A stretch of DNA of 64,000 nt from Ganoderma boninense (Eukaryota > Basidiomycota > Agaricomycetes > Polyporales > Polyporaceae): NCBI GenBank assembly GCA_002900995.3, contig CM035311.1, positions 558,001 through 622,000 on the forward strand, given 5' to 3'. The notes beneath the pieces were generated by a model. The model did not search any database, had not been told where the DNA came from, and saw nothing but the letters and a program-made list of their open reading frames with translations. Positions 1 to 11,601 of this stretch are shown here, piece after piece (within the stretch, counting starts at the first letter, position 1; each line of letters starts with the position of its first letter). Made by a program: the position numbers and the translations under genes.

Positions 1-1210
1 CGTGCGACTGCGCGAACGAGAGCACGCGGAAGTCTGGGTAGTCCGTGTCAGGGACGAAGTCGAGGACACCCCAGATGGCATCTAGTCACAGGAATTAGCT
101 GCTGCAGTGTGACACAGTGGGGCAAGAGGGACAACCCACCCGTGGTATCTCCTTCGACGTCGATCCCCAGCCTCTTTCTGACCCACGAATGTGCACCTGT
201 GCCGCGCTCCACATATAAGATCTCAACTGAGGGAATTGAAACACTACGCCCGCGTACCGTCTGATCCTAGAACGAACTTTGCGTGCACGATCTCGACATC
301 GCCGCTCACGAGATTCTTCAAAGTCACCTGTCCCCCGCCGCTCATCTATCAGTGACATTCCAGCTCCGGATTGAACCGCGTTCCGTGTACGGTGTTGTTC
401 ACTCGCCTTTGTGACATACGCCTTCGGATCCTGGAGGTCGCTGGAGTTCTGCACCAGTTCCATCGCCGTGGGGACTGTATCGTGCTTCACTCTGAGCCCC
501 TTCGTTCCCATGGCTTCGCGGAAAAGGCCCTCGATAGCGCCCTGCCGATAAATCACCTTAGCACAGTGCCAAGGCAGTCAGTAATTGTCCATTGGTAGTA
601 CCATATTGCGACACTCACCGCGAAGTTCCAGCGGGCGTTCGGAGACACCGACACCGGCGAGCTAAAGGTTTTCTGAAGATATATGGCGGCGATCAGGACA
701 AGTCATTAGACGGCAAGCGAACCATAGAAACCCACCTTGATGCCGCCTGTGGCGCTCGGAGTATAGAACGTCTGATACAATGAACCATTCGTGAGTCCCG
801 AACAGTTGAGTTTCGGAGGCTACTCACCGTCTTGCGGAGAGTCGCCCCCTTCCTGAACAGTGTCTCTGTCATGGTGGGATCATAACTCTGGGCCGCATGG
901 GCGGAAATATTAGCTGCAAATTTAGAACTGTGAGCGTCGCTGGCGTACATGCATGATCTCCAGCGTGCGAGGTTGGAGGCCATCGGCTTGGCCGGCTATA
1001 ACCCCTTCAGGGCTGTTGTGGGTCAAATGTGGCAGTGTCAGTTCCCATCGGCAGCAGGGTTGGATAGTGCAAGGGAAAGTCGTACCGTTTATCCACAATA
1101 CACACATTCACTCCGGCCTGCGCAAGGGCGTTTGCGCCCATCACGCCGGACGGGCCTGCACCGATGATGAGGACGTCGACGTAGCTTTCCTTGACGGTCG
1201 GTTGGGACAT
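1..1210 (-). CDS. FAD-dependent phenol 2-monooxygenase (phenol hydroxylase family), 3' end beyond window
   Basis: An aromatic-ring hydroxylase of the PheA/TfdB type, which uses FAD and NADPH to hydroxylate phenols to catechols. I chose the ATG at 1210 because it directly precedes the FAD-binding Rossmann motif IGAGPSGVMGANALAQAG; an upstream ATG at 1255 is possible. Removing eight short GT-AG introns gives a continuous family-like protein. The landmarks in order are VDKRPEGVIAGQADGLQPRT, EIMHSYDPTMTETLF, TFYTPSATGGIK, YRQGAIEGLF, VTLKNLVSGDVEIVHAKFV, the second FAD motif GSDGAHSWVRK, and WGVLDFVPDTDYPDFR at the edge. No stop or frameshift remains in the part seen. The C-terminal substrate and thioredoxin-like regions lie outside the window. 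I am confident of the family; the exact substrate cannot be told. Confidence 0.88.
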
Positions 1211-2553
1211 TTCCTGTGATGATGCAAGTAAGGTAGGGTGGATGATGTTCTCCAACCCTTCGCTCTGCTCTAGATATACCGTTCGCGACTCGCACCCTCT
1301 CCGTTGAGAGGACGCTGTAATGAGGATGAGCTCAGCATCACCAATCGACGGATACTCAACATGTGGTCGATCCTCGTAACTCGTAAAGGCGCAGTTTCCT
1401 CGGCCTCTGCAATTGCACTAGAGGATAGCGGTCCGGGAACGTAAAGTGCCAGACGAAGATGCAAGAGAACGAGGCCATCGCCGGGGCATTCAGTCAGCCA
1501 TGCCGTGCTGACGAGAAATTCAATTATGTGGCATGGTCTGGTGCCGTCGGAATCCACTGCCGGCAATAAGGAGCTCGTAGCTTGGTTGAATGAACTTGAG
1601 GAAACGGAGCAGCCGAGCTCCGCAAACACGAGCGTTACGTAGTGCTGATCCAAGAGGATTGACCAATAATTTACTGCGTTTCCCACACCTTCCGAACATC
1701 GGAAATGTGGCAGTAAATTTGGCCGTCGGCATTTACTTGCCAAACTGGCACAAAACATTCTTGACTGTGCTCTCCATGCAGGCAGGACGGAAGAAAAACA
1801 GACACGTCTCCGCGTACATTGAGCGCATACGACAAGACCTGAGCACGAAGGTCGCTTGGTTCAGTCATCGGTTTTGCCTAGGCCTATTAGATGATCTGAC
1901 AAAAATGAAGGATGGTAGGCACCGAGGCAAACGGACCATTGAAGCGCAGAATGCCCGCAAAAACATCCGGGCACGAAATTTGCTGACAGTCGCCAGCCGG
2001 ACAACTTGTTGATTACGCGGACATGATGGGACACAGTGAAGGCGGAAAGAAAGAACGCTCACCTCGCCCATATATAACTCTACGGAGACATCGAGAATAT
2101 TACTTCATAATCAATCCCAGCGAGACTGGACATCCCTGCGATTCCAACCGAGCTTCGGACTGACTTCTCCGTTGGCCGCAAGCGCATCTTCTGCAGTTTA
2201 GTCAAAAGAACGAAACTCCTGTTTCACGATACTCCGGTAGTGCAAGGTCTCTGAAGCGTTATGCCTCTATCAAAGGCGAAAAGAGGGAATCAAGGAGGAG
2301 AGAGATGAGGAAGCAGTGATCGTGGTAAAGGGGAAAGCCGGAATAGGTGGCAGTGCCGTTTAGTTGCCGATGAAAGGCAGAGTAAACAAAATTAACACTC
2401 CGAAAGTCCTTCGTTCTAAAAGGCTTTAATGTGCCACCCGGATTTTCTAATCGACAAGCACAGGCTCAACCCACTTCACCAGCACCGTGAAGGCAACTCG
2501 AGGCCGAACTCTCAACCACCTTGAACGGCTCCCCTCCTCGCTACGACCCCAAC
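1211..2553. other. intergenic, no recognised gene
   Basis: This stretch separates the divergent phenol hydroxylase and FunK1 genes and must hold both promoters. Several ORFs of 60-160 codons exist on both strands, for example 1590-2012 (+), but none shows a domain, codon pattern or splice logic that I recognise. Confidence 0.5.
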
Positions 2554-5069
2554 ATGGCTCCTCGCTTCCATTTCATGGACCCTGACGTTTTTCTTGACAC
2601 GATTCCTGGCAGTTTACCAACTGAGGACGACTACACGAAGTTTCGAACCAAGGGGCCGGAGCTGAGTTCGAAGCACGAAAGAGAGCTCTATAAGGAACTA
2701 GTGAGTGGCAGTTGCGGGCATGAACCGTCTTCACGCATATGTCTGACAACGCTTGTATACAGGCTAGTGTGGTACAATCAGTGCTGGATGCCGCGGGGTG
2801 TGACGTCCTCCGCTTCATGGATACTATCAACCACAAGCCCAACAGCGGCGGTGCGACTCGAAGGAAGGACATCTTCACCGACGGCGGCATCTACACTAGC
2901 TCTCCCCTTGCATGCGATGCTCCCGGATTCACCTCTAGTAACCACGACAAGGCACAGGTGGTACCGGGAGAGTCGGGATTCCATTTGCGGTACTGTCTTG
3001 ATGTCCCCTTCTGGGTGAGCATGTCCCGTCGCTACGCACACGCGATTTACTTTGAGTCCCAAGGTAGCACTGGGAATACCACTTAGACGTCAATCTCCTC
3101 CACAAATCAAGGCGGACTCACCACAACAGCTCCCCGAGCGCCGTCGTTCGTGGAGCTCTCTAAGCGTGGCAAGGAGGTCCTTGACCAGTTCGCGGAGTAT
3201 ATGCGCAACCTTTGGAAGCACCAGCATCGGACGTTCTCCTACGCCATCTACGTCTGCTGCGACATGGCCCGCCTCTTCTACTTTGACCGCTCTGGGATCC
3301 TCGTCACCGCACCGTTCCGATGGGACGACACGGACTCTCTTTTGCACTGCTTCATCTGGAAGGTCGCCAAACTTGTGAATGCAGGGCGATTCGAGGACTT
3401 AGGGCACGACCCGATGGCTACACTGGCATCTGGGGAAGCGAGGGGCAAGTTCCTGGGGCTCAAGGACGACACGCGCCTCCCGCAACACGTCCGCGATGGC
3501 TTCAAGACGGCGACTGCGGACGGATACCCAGTCTACAGGCTCGAAGTTACGCCCGGCGAGCCATCCGAGGACGAGTGGTTCGGCGACATGTCCTTTCCTC
3601 CACAGAAGGGGTTCGGTTCATCGACGGGTCAACCACAGCCCAGCCCATCGCAAAGTCCTCTCGCGGAATCTCTGTCGCCCCAACCTGGTACCCGTTCCTT
3701 TCTTATCGGGCGGCCTCACTTCGCTGCCGACCGTCTCGTCGGTCGGTGTACCCGCGGGTACTTCGCATATGATGTCACCGACGCCGACCAGACCAAATGG
3801 CGTGTTTGCTTCCTGAAGGACTCTTGGCGCCCCGTCGTTCCTGGTCGCACGCGCCCCGAGCACTTGGTGTACCAACGGCTCCGCTTCTTCGGCGTCGACA
3901 AGGGGATCGGCACGCTCCTCTGTGGCGGGGACGTCGGTGGCCACTGGGCGCAATGGACGCGCGTCCAGGACTACCTGCCGGCCGACGAGAACGAGTCGAA
4001 GGCTGCTGTGCGCGTCCACTATCGCCTCGTTGTAGAGGAAATTGGCATACAGCTGAAGGACTTTGACAGCTTCCCCGAACTGTCCGCGGTTCTGGTAGAT
4101 GCAATTGGTGGTACCCACGTGAGAATCACGTCCCCGATGGTGTTTACTTATTCCGTTTGCGATTCAGCTCATCATCAGGCTTGGAGCTTTGCCAAAGTCC
4201 TCCATTGCGACATCAGCGTCGGGAACATTATGATTCTCCCCGCGACTGCTCACTCTCCTCGAAGGACAGGGTTCCTCATCGACTGGGACTTCTCTCGTCT
4301 AGAAAGCGAACTAGAAACAGGTCCTGGCCCAGTGGAACCCAATCGTACGGTATGGACCCCCCGGGCTATCAATTCACGAATAGACAGGAGATTGACTCAT
4401 GTTTCCACATTCCAGGGAACCTGGCAATTTCGCTCGGCGTTGTGGCTCGCATTGCCTTGGAAACCATACAGGCGCACCGACGACGTCGAGTCGTTCATCC
4501 ACGTGTACCTCTATCTCGTCCTCCGATACCACGCCACCAGCCTGCTCTCCCTGCACCAAATGGCCGCGGGCTATTTCGACTCCATGTCCTTGGTCCACGG
4601 CATCAAGGTTGGTGGGGACCAGAAGCTCGTTCAGCTCTCTTCCCCCAGGCTATCGTTCTCCATCTGTTCCAACCCCGCGCTCCAGCACCTTCTGGACGCG
4701 ATCATCCTCAAGTGCTCCCAGACTTACAATACGCTCGACCTCTCCGAGATGCGTCGCCGCTATGGCCTCTCTCGGCCCTCCGTGCAACCTTTGTCGGCAA
4801 CCACCGAAGCCGAAACTGTTACTTTCACTATTCTCTCATCGACAGAGTCTGACGACGGCTTTCCGTGCTCGAAAAATGTTGTGCTTCGTCCCATACAGAC
4901 CCCGCGCCGCGCCGATCCCGATGAAGACATTTCTGTCATTGGAGGCATCTTGTCAGGCATTGGCGACCTCATGGACCTTTTCGGAGCCCACGCCACGCAC
5001 CCGCTCCAAGACAAGGCCTGTGATCAGTTCGAAGCTAGGCAACACGAAATTGTCTTCCGACCCGTTTAG
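2554..5069 (+). CDS. FunK1-type protein kinase, copy 1
   Basis: A member of the FunK1 fungal kinase family, which is greatly expanded in Agaricomycetes. Exons are 2554-2700, 2763-3014, 3087-4110, 4168-4349 and 4416-5069; all phases match and give 752 residues. The N-terminus is the family's short conserved block, here MAPRFHFMDPDVFL. Next comes the QHRTFSYAIYVCCDMARLFY segment, then a Pro/Ser-rich linker near residues 280-310. The kinase core follows, with FLKDSWRPVVPGRTRPEHLV, VVEEIG, the catalytic loop HCDISVGNIM and the metal-binding loop GFLIDWD. The C-lobe has GTWQFRSA, DDVESFIHV and GGIKVGG-like blocks. Catalytic Asp, Asn and the second Asp are present, but Cys replaces the usual Arg of HRD. 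It has a tandem paralogue downstream. The cellular role of this family is not established. Confidence 0.9.
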
Positions 5070-5959
5070 TTACTGTCGACGTCGACATCGGGGACAACCT
5101 CCTCGTCTCAGCAGGTGTCGTCCACTGGCAGCGCCTCACCAGAGTTCGGATCCGTTGCGGTTTGATTTCGGGTCTCCATTTGGGCTCGAATCCATGTCCG
5201 TCGATGCACGGCGCCTCTTCGCGCTCGAGGAAGCGGGCGGGCGGGTTGCTGGCAGTCCGGACCCAGTTGAGTTGAAGGCAACTGTCAGTGAAGAGAGACG
5301 AGCAGGGGCCTTCGTACTCGAGTCATCGGAACAATTACGTGGAACAGCAGATTTCGATGCTTTATGTAGTGATGAATATAATAAGACTATGGCGGCCGAT
5401 GACGACTCACTTATCATACAAGACGGTCGTGGCAGCTGCTGTGGAATTAAGCGCCGAAATGGACAGTAAGTAATATTTAAACTCAGAAAGGGCGTCACGT
5501 TAACTTCGAAAAAAGTTCTTACGGACCCTTACTTACTGGACTTACTGGTAAACGGATCTTAACAGCCCCAGCGCTTCAGGCTGCTCTTCCCTTCGTTGCT
5601 CGTCATCAGCTTTCATACTTCAAAGCTTCTTCAATGGTGGTCATAAGTACGCTAATTCAGAAAAATTATCCCACATAACGAGCTCAAAACCACCTGTATC
5701 AGGTCCCTCTTGAGTCGTGAAGTGCAAGCGCTCTCGATCCCCAACTTTTGAACGTTAACTACAGTCACGGTGACGTTGGTAAGCTCGACTTTCAGCCTAG
5801 TAGCACACTAGTGCTCCCGGCTACCTCGCTCAACACTCTGTCAGCACCCCTCTCAGGCCTTTTTGCCGCATTTGTCACTCCCCGTCTCTCCGGGTCATCA
5901 TTGCACTGTGGTTAGTACTACCACAAAAGTTGTGGGACCCGCTCACACCTTTCTTCAAC
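5070..5959. other. spacer between the two FunK1 genes
   Basis: It holds the 3' flank of copy 1 and the promoter side of copy 2. I see no further gene; the apparent ORFs over the end of copy 1 are frame shadows. Confidence 0.5.
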
Positions 5960-8650
5960 ATGAGGCCCCGTTTCTATCTCCTCGGAAACGAGCTCTTCTC
6001 TTCACGCATCGCTGGGGAAGACCCCACAGAGCCCGAGAGGAAGAAGTTCGAGTCCCCGAAGCTCAAGCCAGGCATGTCCGAGCGCAACATCTCGCTCCAA
6101 GTGGTGCGTGATGGTCGCGTTTGGCAGCTGTCGCACTGATACAATATCACCCACTACAATTCCAACAGGGAGTCGTCATCCAGTCCGTCTTGAAGGCAGC
6201 GAAATGCGAGACATAGAACTTTTTACCAGACGCACATTGCAAGATCAACGGCCCAGGTGGCGGTCCTGAGAGCATCCCTCCATCCACAGGCGGTGGTATT
6301 TATCGTGACCTGCTGCCGGCTGGCCGATCGACCGACCAAAGCCGTTGCGCATTCCACGCCAAGAATCAGGGGCACGGCAAGGATCCCAGGCTAAATACGT
6401 GGTCCTATTTCTGGTTGGAGGTTCCTGTCGAGGTCAAGAGTGACGAAGGCGACGCCATCTTCTCCTTCAAGACCAAGCCGAAAGACGCCAATTCTCCTGA
6501 CGGCGAACAGTCGGAGAGGCCTTCAAGTCAGCGGGCAGATCATGTTGGAGTGGAAGCGGGAAGCGACGAGGATCGCGACGGCTACGAGAACAGCGAGGAC
6601 AGCGAGGATAGCGAGGAGGACGGCCTCGAGGACACTGATGGGGATGAAGGTGGTGAGGAATTCGAGAACAATGATGGCGACTTCGGATCATCAGAGGAAT
6701 CAATGCATTCCACCATCAACCTCGCCCTACCGTTCACCAAGACGTGCCACCCTCTATTCGTTAATATCTCGAGCGATGGTTTGAAGGCGCTGCACCAGTT
6801 CGTCGAACACCAGCTCAACGTCTTCAAGTACCAGCATCGCACCTTCTGCTACTCCGTCTACATCTGCTTTGACATGGCACGTCTCCTCTATGTTGACCGT
6901 TCTGGCGCCTTCGTCTCGGAGCCTTTCAGCTGGGTCGAACCGACGTCTTTGCTCCACGATTTTGTCTGGAAGCTCGCGAATCTGGCGAAGGCCAACAAGC
7001 ATGGACACATGGGACACGATACGACGGCCAAAGTGGTCTCGCCCATCGAGATGGAGAGGTTCTTCAAGGAGACCCAGAACATGGCACTCGCCGCCCACGT
7101 CCGAGACGGTCTCTGGAAAGCCGTTGCGGGCAACTGCCCACTGTACGAGCTCACAGTCGAGGACGTGCCTCCATCTCCAGACGAGTGGTTCCCCGATGAG
7201 CCCTTCCCTGAGCCTTCCGGTACGAGTCTATCCCCTATCAAGAGCGCGTCCTCCCACGATTTCGCATCCGAGTCACCCAATACTTCCACCCGGTTCACCC
7301 GTCGATTCATCGTCGGACTGCCACACGTCTCTTCTGATGCCCTTCTCGGTCGGTGCACAAAGGGGTTCATGGCTTTCGATGTGACAGACCCTCAGAAGTG
7401 GGTCCCCTGCTTCCTCAAAGATTCTTGGCGATCTTACGTACCCGGGCGCACACGTCCGGAGCACCTGGTATACGAACGGCTACGTCGCATGAACGTCGAA
7501 AAGGGGGGTGGCATTGCGACGTTGATCTGCGGCGGCGACGTCGGTGGCCACCACGGACAGTGCACCCGAGTCCAGGACGACTTGCTTCGCGATTCGAAGA
7601 AACCTGTCCCTCGCATCCACTACCGGCTAGTTATCGAGGAGATCGGCTTGCCTCTGTCCGAGTTCCGAAGTTTTGGGGAACTCTCTGGCATCTTTGCGGA
7701 TGCGCTCAAAGGTCAGTCCAGTCGCCTCAGCATCCCACCCACTGTGTGGCTGAACCGCTTGCTGAGTGATGTTTTGTACTAGCTCATACTAAGGTGTGGA
7801 AGGATGCCAAGGTCCTCCACCACGACATCAGTCTCGGCAACATCATGATCCGCGTCGAGGGCGAGAAACGAACAGGGTTTCTCATTGATTGGGACCTCTC
7901 TCGCCTAGAAAGCGAACTTGGGAAGGGGCCGGTTGAACCTGATAGGACTGTAAGTGTCCTATATAATCCATTTACGCGCGTCGTCTCAGCGTTCAATAGG
8001 GCACCTGGCAATTCCGCTCAGCGCTGTCCCTACTGTATCCCAGGAAGCCGTACTGCCACTCTGACGACGTTGAATCCTTCATTCACGCATTCGTCTATCT
8101 CATCCTCCGTTTTCACGTGACGAACACATTGAGTGTCACACGGATTGCGGAGGATTACTTTGAGCAGGCATCGTTGATCGGAGGCATCAAGGTTGGCGGA
8201 GCCACGAAGTTCCAGCTGCTGCAAACCGGCAGGGTCCCCTTCTTAGTCAAGGGCAACCCGCCACTGCAGGCCCTCCTTCATCTCCTGTTCTCCCGCTGCT
8301 TCACTGCCTACTCTAACATCAGCGAAACTCAGATGGAGTTCCTCTACGGCCCTCCAGAAAATTCCGAGCTGGAGGAGGATGTCGACGAACTTGTGTCTGG
8401 CCGCCTTGATACCAATCTCATCAAAGAAGTCTCGGAGTCGTCTGACGAAGAGGGAGATCGACTCCTGGAGCAGCACTACCGTATGCGGCTCACGGCGCGA
8501 CAGTCTGCGCCCAAGGATCGGTGCACGCCGGGCAAGTTCCTCACCTCCCCTGGGGCTCTCGTCAACCTCTTCGCGCACCACGCCAGACAGCACCCAAAGG
8601 CCAACGACAAAGCTCCCGACCAATTCATCGTCCGCAGAAATGCACGCTGA
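5960..8650 (+). pseudogene. FunK1-type protein kinase, copy 2, with premature TAG
   Basis: A second FunK1 gene in the same orientation. Exons 5960-6100, 6169-7711, 7783-7949 and 8000-8650 keep phase and would give 833 codons. It has the same block order as copy 1: QHRTFCYSVYICFDMARLLY, FLKDSWRSYVPGRTRPEHLV, VIEEIG, HHDISLGNIM, GFLIDWD, GTWQFRSA and DDVESFIHA. At 6214-6216 the frame contains TAG, 16 codons into exon 2. Both flanks align with copy 1 (QSVLKAAKCE against QSVLDAAGCD upstream, and Gly-rich GGGIY against GGIY downstream), so an intron covering the stop is unlikely. A Glu/Asp/Ser-rich insert at about 6550-6705 is absent from copy 1. The rest of the frame is intact, which fits a recent nonsense allele, a sequencing error or translation from a downstream ATG. 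His replaces Arg in HRD. Confidence 0.75.
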
Positions 8651-11601
8651 TCTTGATGATGGCTCTATTCCTTTTCCAGTGCCAGCAGGTGTTCGACCTG
8701 GTGTGCTTCAGCGCTGCGACGAGGGATGGCGTGGCGGTGTTAACGTTTAACGCCGGCGATGTGGTCAGTCCGTCCTGCAGACTTTCCCGAGTTCGGCGTC
8801 GACGAGCACACTGGCACGAATGTGGTCGTGCGGCCAGATGGATACATCGGAACCCCACGCGTCTCGAAGACGTTGTCTTCCTAAGTTCTTCAACAACATG
8901 TACTTCGCGCCCTTTCATTTTGTAGTAAGCACTTACTTATAGTGGCAGAATTTCATGGACTTGCTGCTCTCTATCCGCAATGAGGCTGGATGTCAGAGAC
9001 CGTAAATTTATGTTCATGTCGCAGTACTTGCCAGTGGGGAGCAGTGTGTTGTATAGCTGGATCAGTGCCAGGCCGGGGGCTTTGTAGTGTTGCTGTCTCC
9101 TTTAGTTGAGAGTAAGCAGGAGTAAGCAAGAGCTATTACCGCTGAATAAGGGAAATATAGTCTAAGTTGAAACTCCGAAACCTCCTGCGTCTCCGGTTAC
9201 CTTGACTGCGTCTGGCCGAGACTCAAGCGGGTGTTTCCGTCTTGACCACATCGCTCAATTGCTTCAACGACATTCGTTCTTGTTTGTGTGACCACGTATA
9301 CATCCTCCCAACATCCAGGAACCCTAGAGACAAGCAGAGAATCTCCCCTCTCACCCCGATTCAGTGAGCATGTGGATGGCTTTTGTTCCGGAGGTGGATA
9401 TTGATCAAGGGTGCGTTATATCGTCTGTGCCAATTGTCGCATTCCGAGCCCAACTTTTCGCAGATGTAGTCGTTCAACACTCTGCAGACTTGCTTTTATG
9501 GTCCGTGAGTACTGCTAGAGCCAACGACGTAACAAGTTCCAACCCCAGTGCGTCTCTGCTTTTATGCTTTGCTCTTCTCGGCATCCTCCCAATCTTCTTC
9601 TGTCTGTAATAGTCTAATAGACAAGCATTGAACAATCTGGATTCCCGTCTACCTGTCCACACGGATAATCTCGGGCTCTATCCATGGTCCTAGAAGGCTA
9701 GTCGGTGCATCTGTCTGCCAAATTACGCCAGCAAACGCGTAGTCGTGGGTCCATGGTGAACACAATGAAGTTGGCAGACGCTGCCAGGAGAGCGGTATCG
9801 GACAGCGAGAACGGAGCATGGCTTCCCATGGTCAGCTCCCTATCTTGTAAGTCTGTGTTGTGCTTTATTCCACCTCCCACCCTCGCATTGAAAGCTCTTA
9901 TCGTGCCTACCATACCCCGGTGGTCTCTTCAGCAGCCAATTTATCCAACATATCCGAAGCGCACGAGAGCGCCGGCGCTCAGACTACGAGGTGCCGTAAA
10001 TTCTCCTTGCCGTCGTCGGTGACGGCCGACCCCGGCGCCGCCCCCTCCATACACATCTCGCCGATACTGACAAGGGGAATCCATCGTTTTAACCTGAAGT
10101 AGAAAGGATTGCTGTCGCTGCACTAGGCAGCACTCGTCAGCGCAATCCGGTCGGTTCCAATTCCAACGCCAGGGGAGAACGGGTCTGTGGCTACTGTTCG
10201 GTATGTAACCGTATGTTCTCCACTCGTCTCTTGAGTCTTCATTCTTTGTGTGAATAGAGCGCATACATCCACTCGGCTGTCATGCGGAAGGATCTGGCAA
10301 TCACAGTTCCACAGGTCGCCCTCCCAATGCTAGTTGCGTGACCCTTCGTTCCTAGTGGTACTCCTGGGGCCACCGGGCTCAATGGGCATGTTCAAGACTG
10401 ACTTCAAGGCACATCATGGCCTCAGTATTCAGTATTCAGGGTGCGTCTTCTTCCGAAGTTCGTCGTGGGAGATGATCCTGACTGCGGGATATGGCCTAGA
10501 TCGATTCCACATACATCGTATACGTCGCACAGTGTCCTCGCACTCTCGAAATCCCGCCGGCGTCCAGTTAAATACCTTCCCCGCCCAGTGGCGGTCCTCT
10601 AGCGACTGTGGGTCTAGGATCCAGGTGCGCGCCACGGCTCGGATTTTGACTGGCCATATCCGGAGCGCGGCTGATCGTTCTCAAAGCCCAGTCTCGCCCT
10701 AGTTGACAGACCAATACACGGAAAGCCATGCGGGTATAAGGGTCCTAGTGAGCAGACCTTCGATCCCTCTCAGGCTCCTCTGTTGTGTACAACCGTCTTC
10801 TGCTGTAAACGAGTGTCCACGTCGCTGCAATTAACTTTAGTCATTGAGCCCTATGACCTATTCCCCGCTCTTTCCCCGTATGCGTACATGTGGTGAAGGG
10901 GGCGGGGTGCCCGGCTGCTGGGATGGATGGAACCTTAAGCTTCTTCTGCGCGCTGTTCATAGCGAGAGAAGCACATGCCTCGGGGGATATTCGCGGTGGC
11001 CTTGGGCGGTCTGCCCTGGCCTGATCGGGCATCACATTGTAATCCCACGACAAAGCAGACAAAGGCACGATATTGGCCTGGAACCTCTTCGAGTATTTGC
11101 GGTGGACACGGGAGTTATGAGCGTTGAAGGCGCAAGGATGCAGGAGAGGAGGAAACGATGTTCGGAGAGAGCCTCGGCTGGGATTATGATTGGATCTTGG
11201 TGGCGCAGACAGGCAAGGCGGGGCGGTTATATCCGGAAACCCCGATCTGAGATTCGCGCGCACCAATGATCGAAGCCTCACCCCAGTCAACCCTCGGCAC
11301 TCCCCCGATCGTGCTCACCACGCCCGCGACGACCACCAGGGCACATCGAGCCTTCCTGCTCCCCTTGGTACTGGGAGCTGTGTGCTTGCAGCTGGAGCAC
11401 ATGTCGAGAGCGGTGGAAGAGAACAAGGAGAACGATTGCCACGCGCTTTGTGAGTTGGGAAGGAGGGAAGAGCTTATGAGGTAAGAGGTGTTGCGAGATA
11501 ACGATCTCGATTACCCCTGTGATCAGCGACCGCGTTTTCAATGGACGCCTGCCAATTTCTCACCTTCCGTCGCCCTCTTCCCTTCCCCCACCTCCCCCAC
11601 C
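8651..11601. other. about 3 kb with no supported gene
   Basis: It holds the 3' flank of FunK1 copy 2 and the upstream region of the Rxt3-like gene. ORFs such as 9364-9609 (+, hydrophobic tail) and 10334-10702 (+) have no domain or homologue I recognise and no convincing exon partners. The last 300 bases are probably the 5' leader and promoter of the next gene. Confidence 0.45.

Noticed and set aside
4399..5469. 356-codon plus-strand ORF over the end of FunK1 copy 1
   Set aside because: Alternative frame of the confirmed last exon, with shadow composition.
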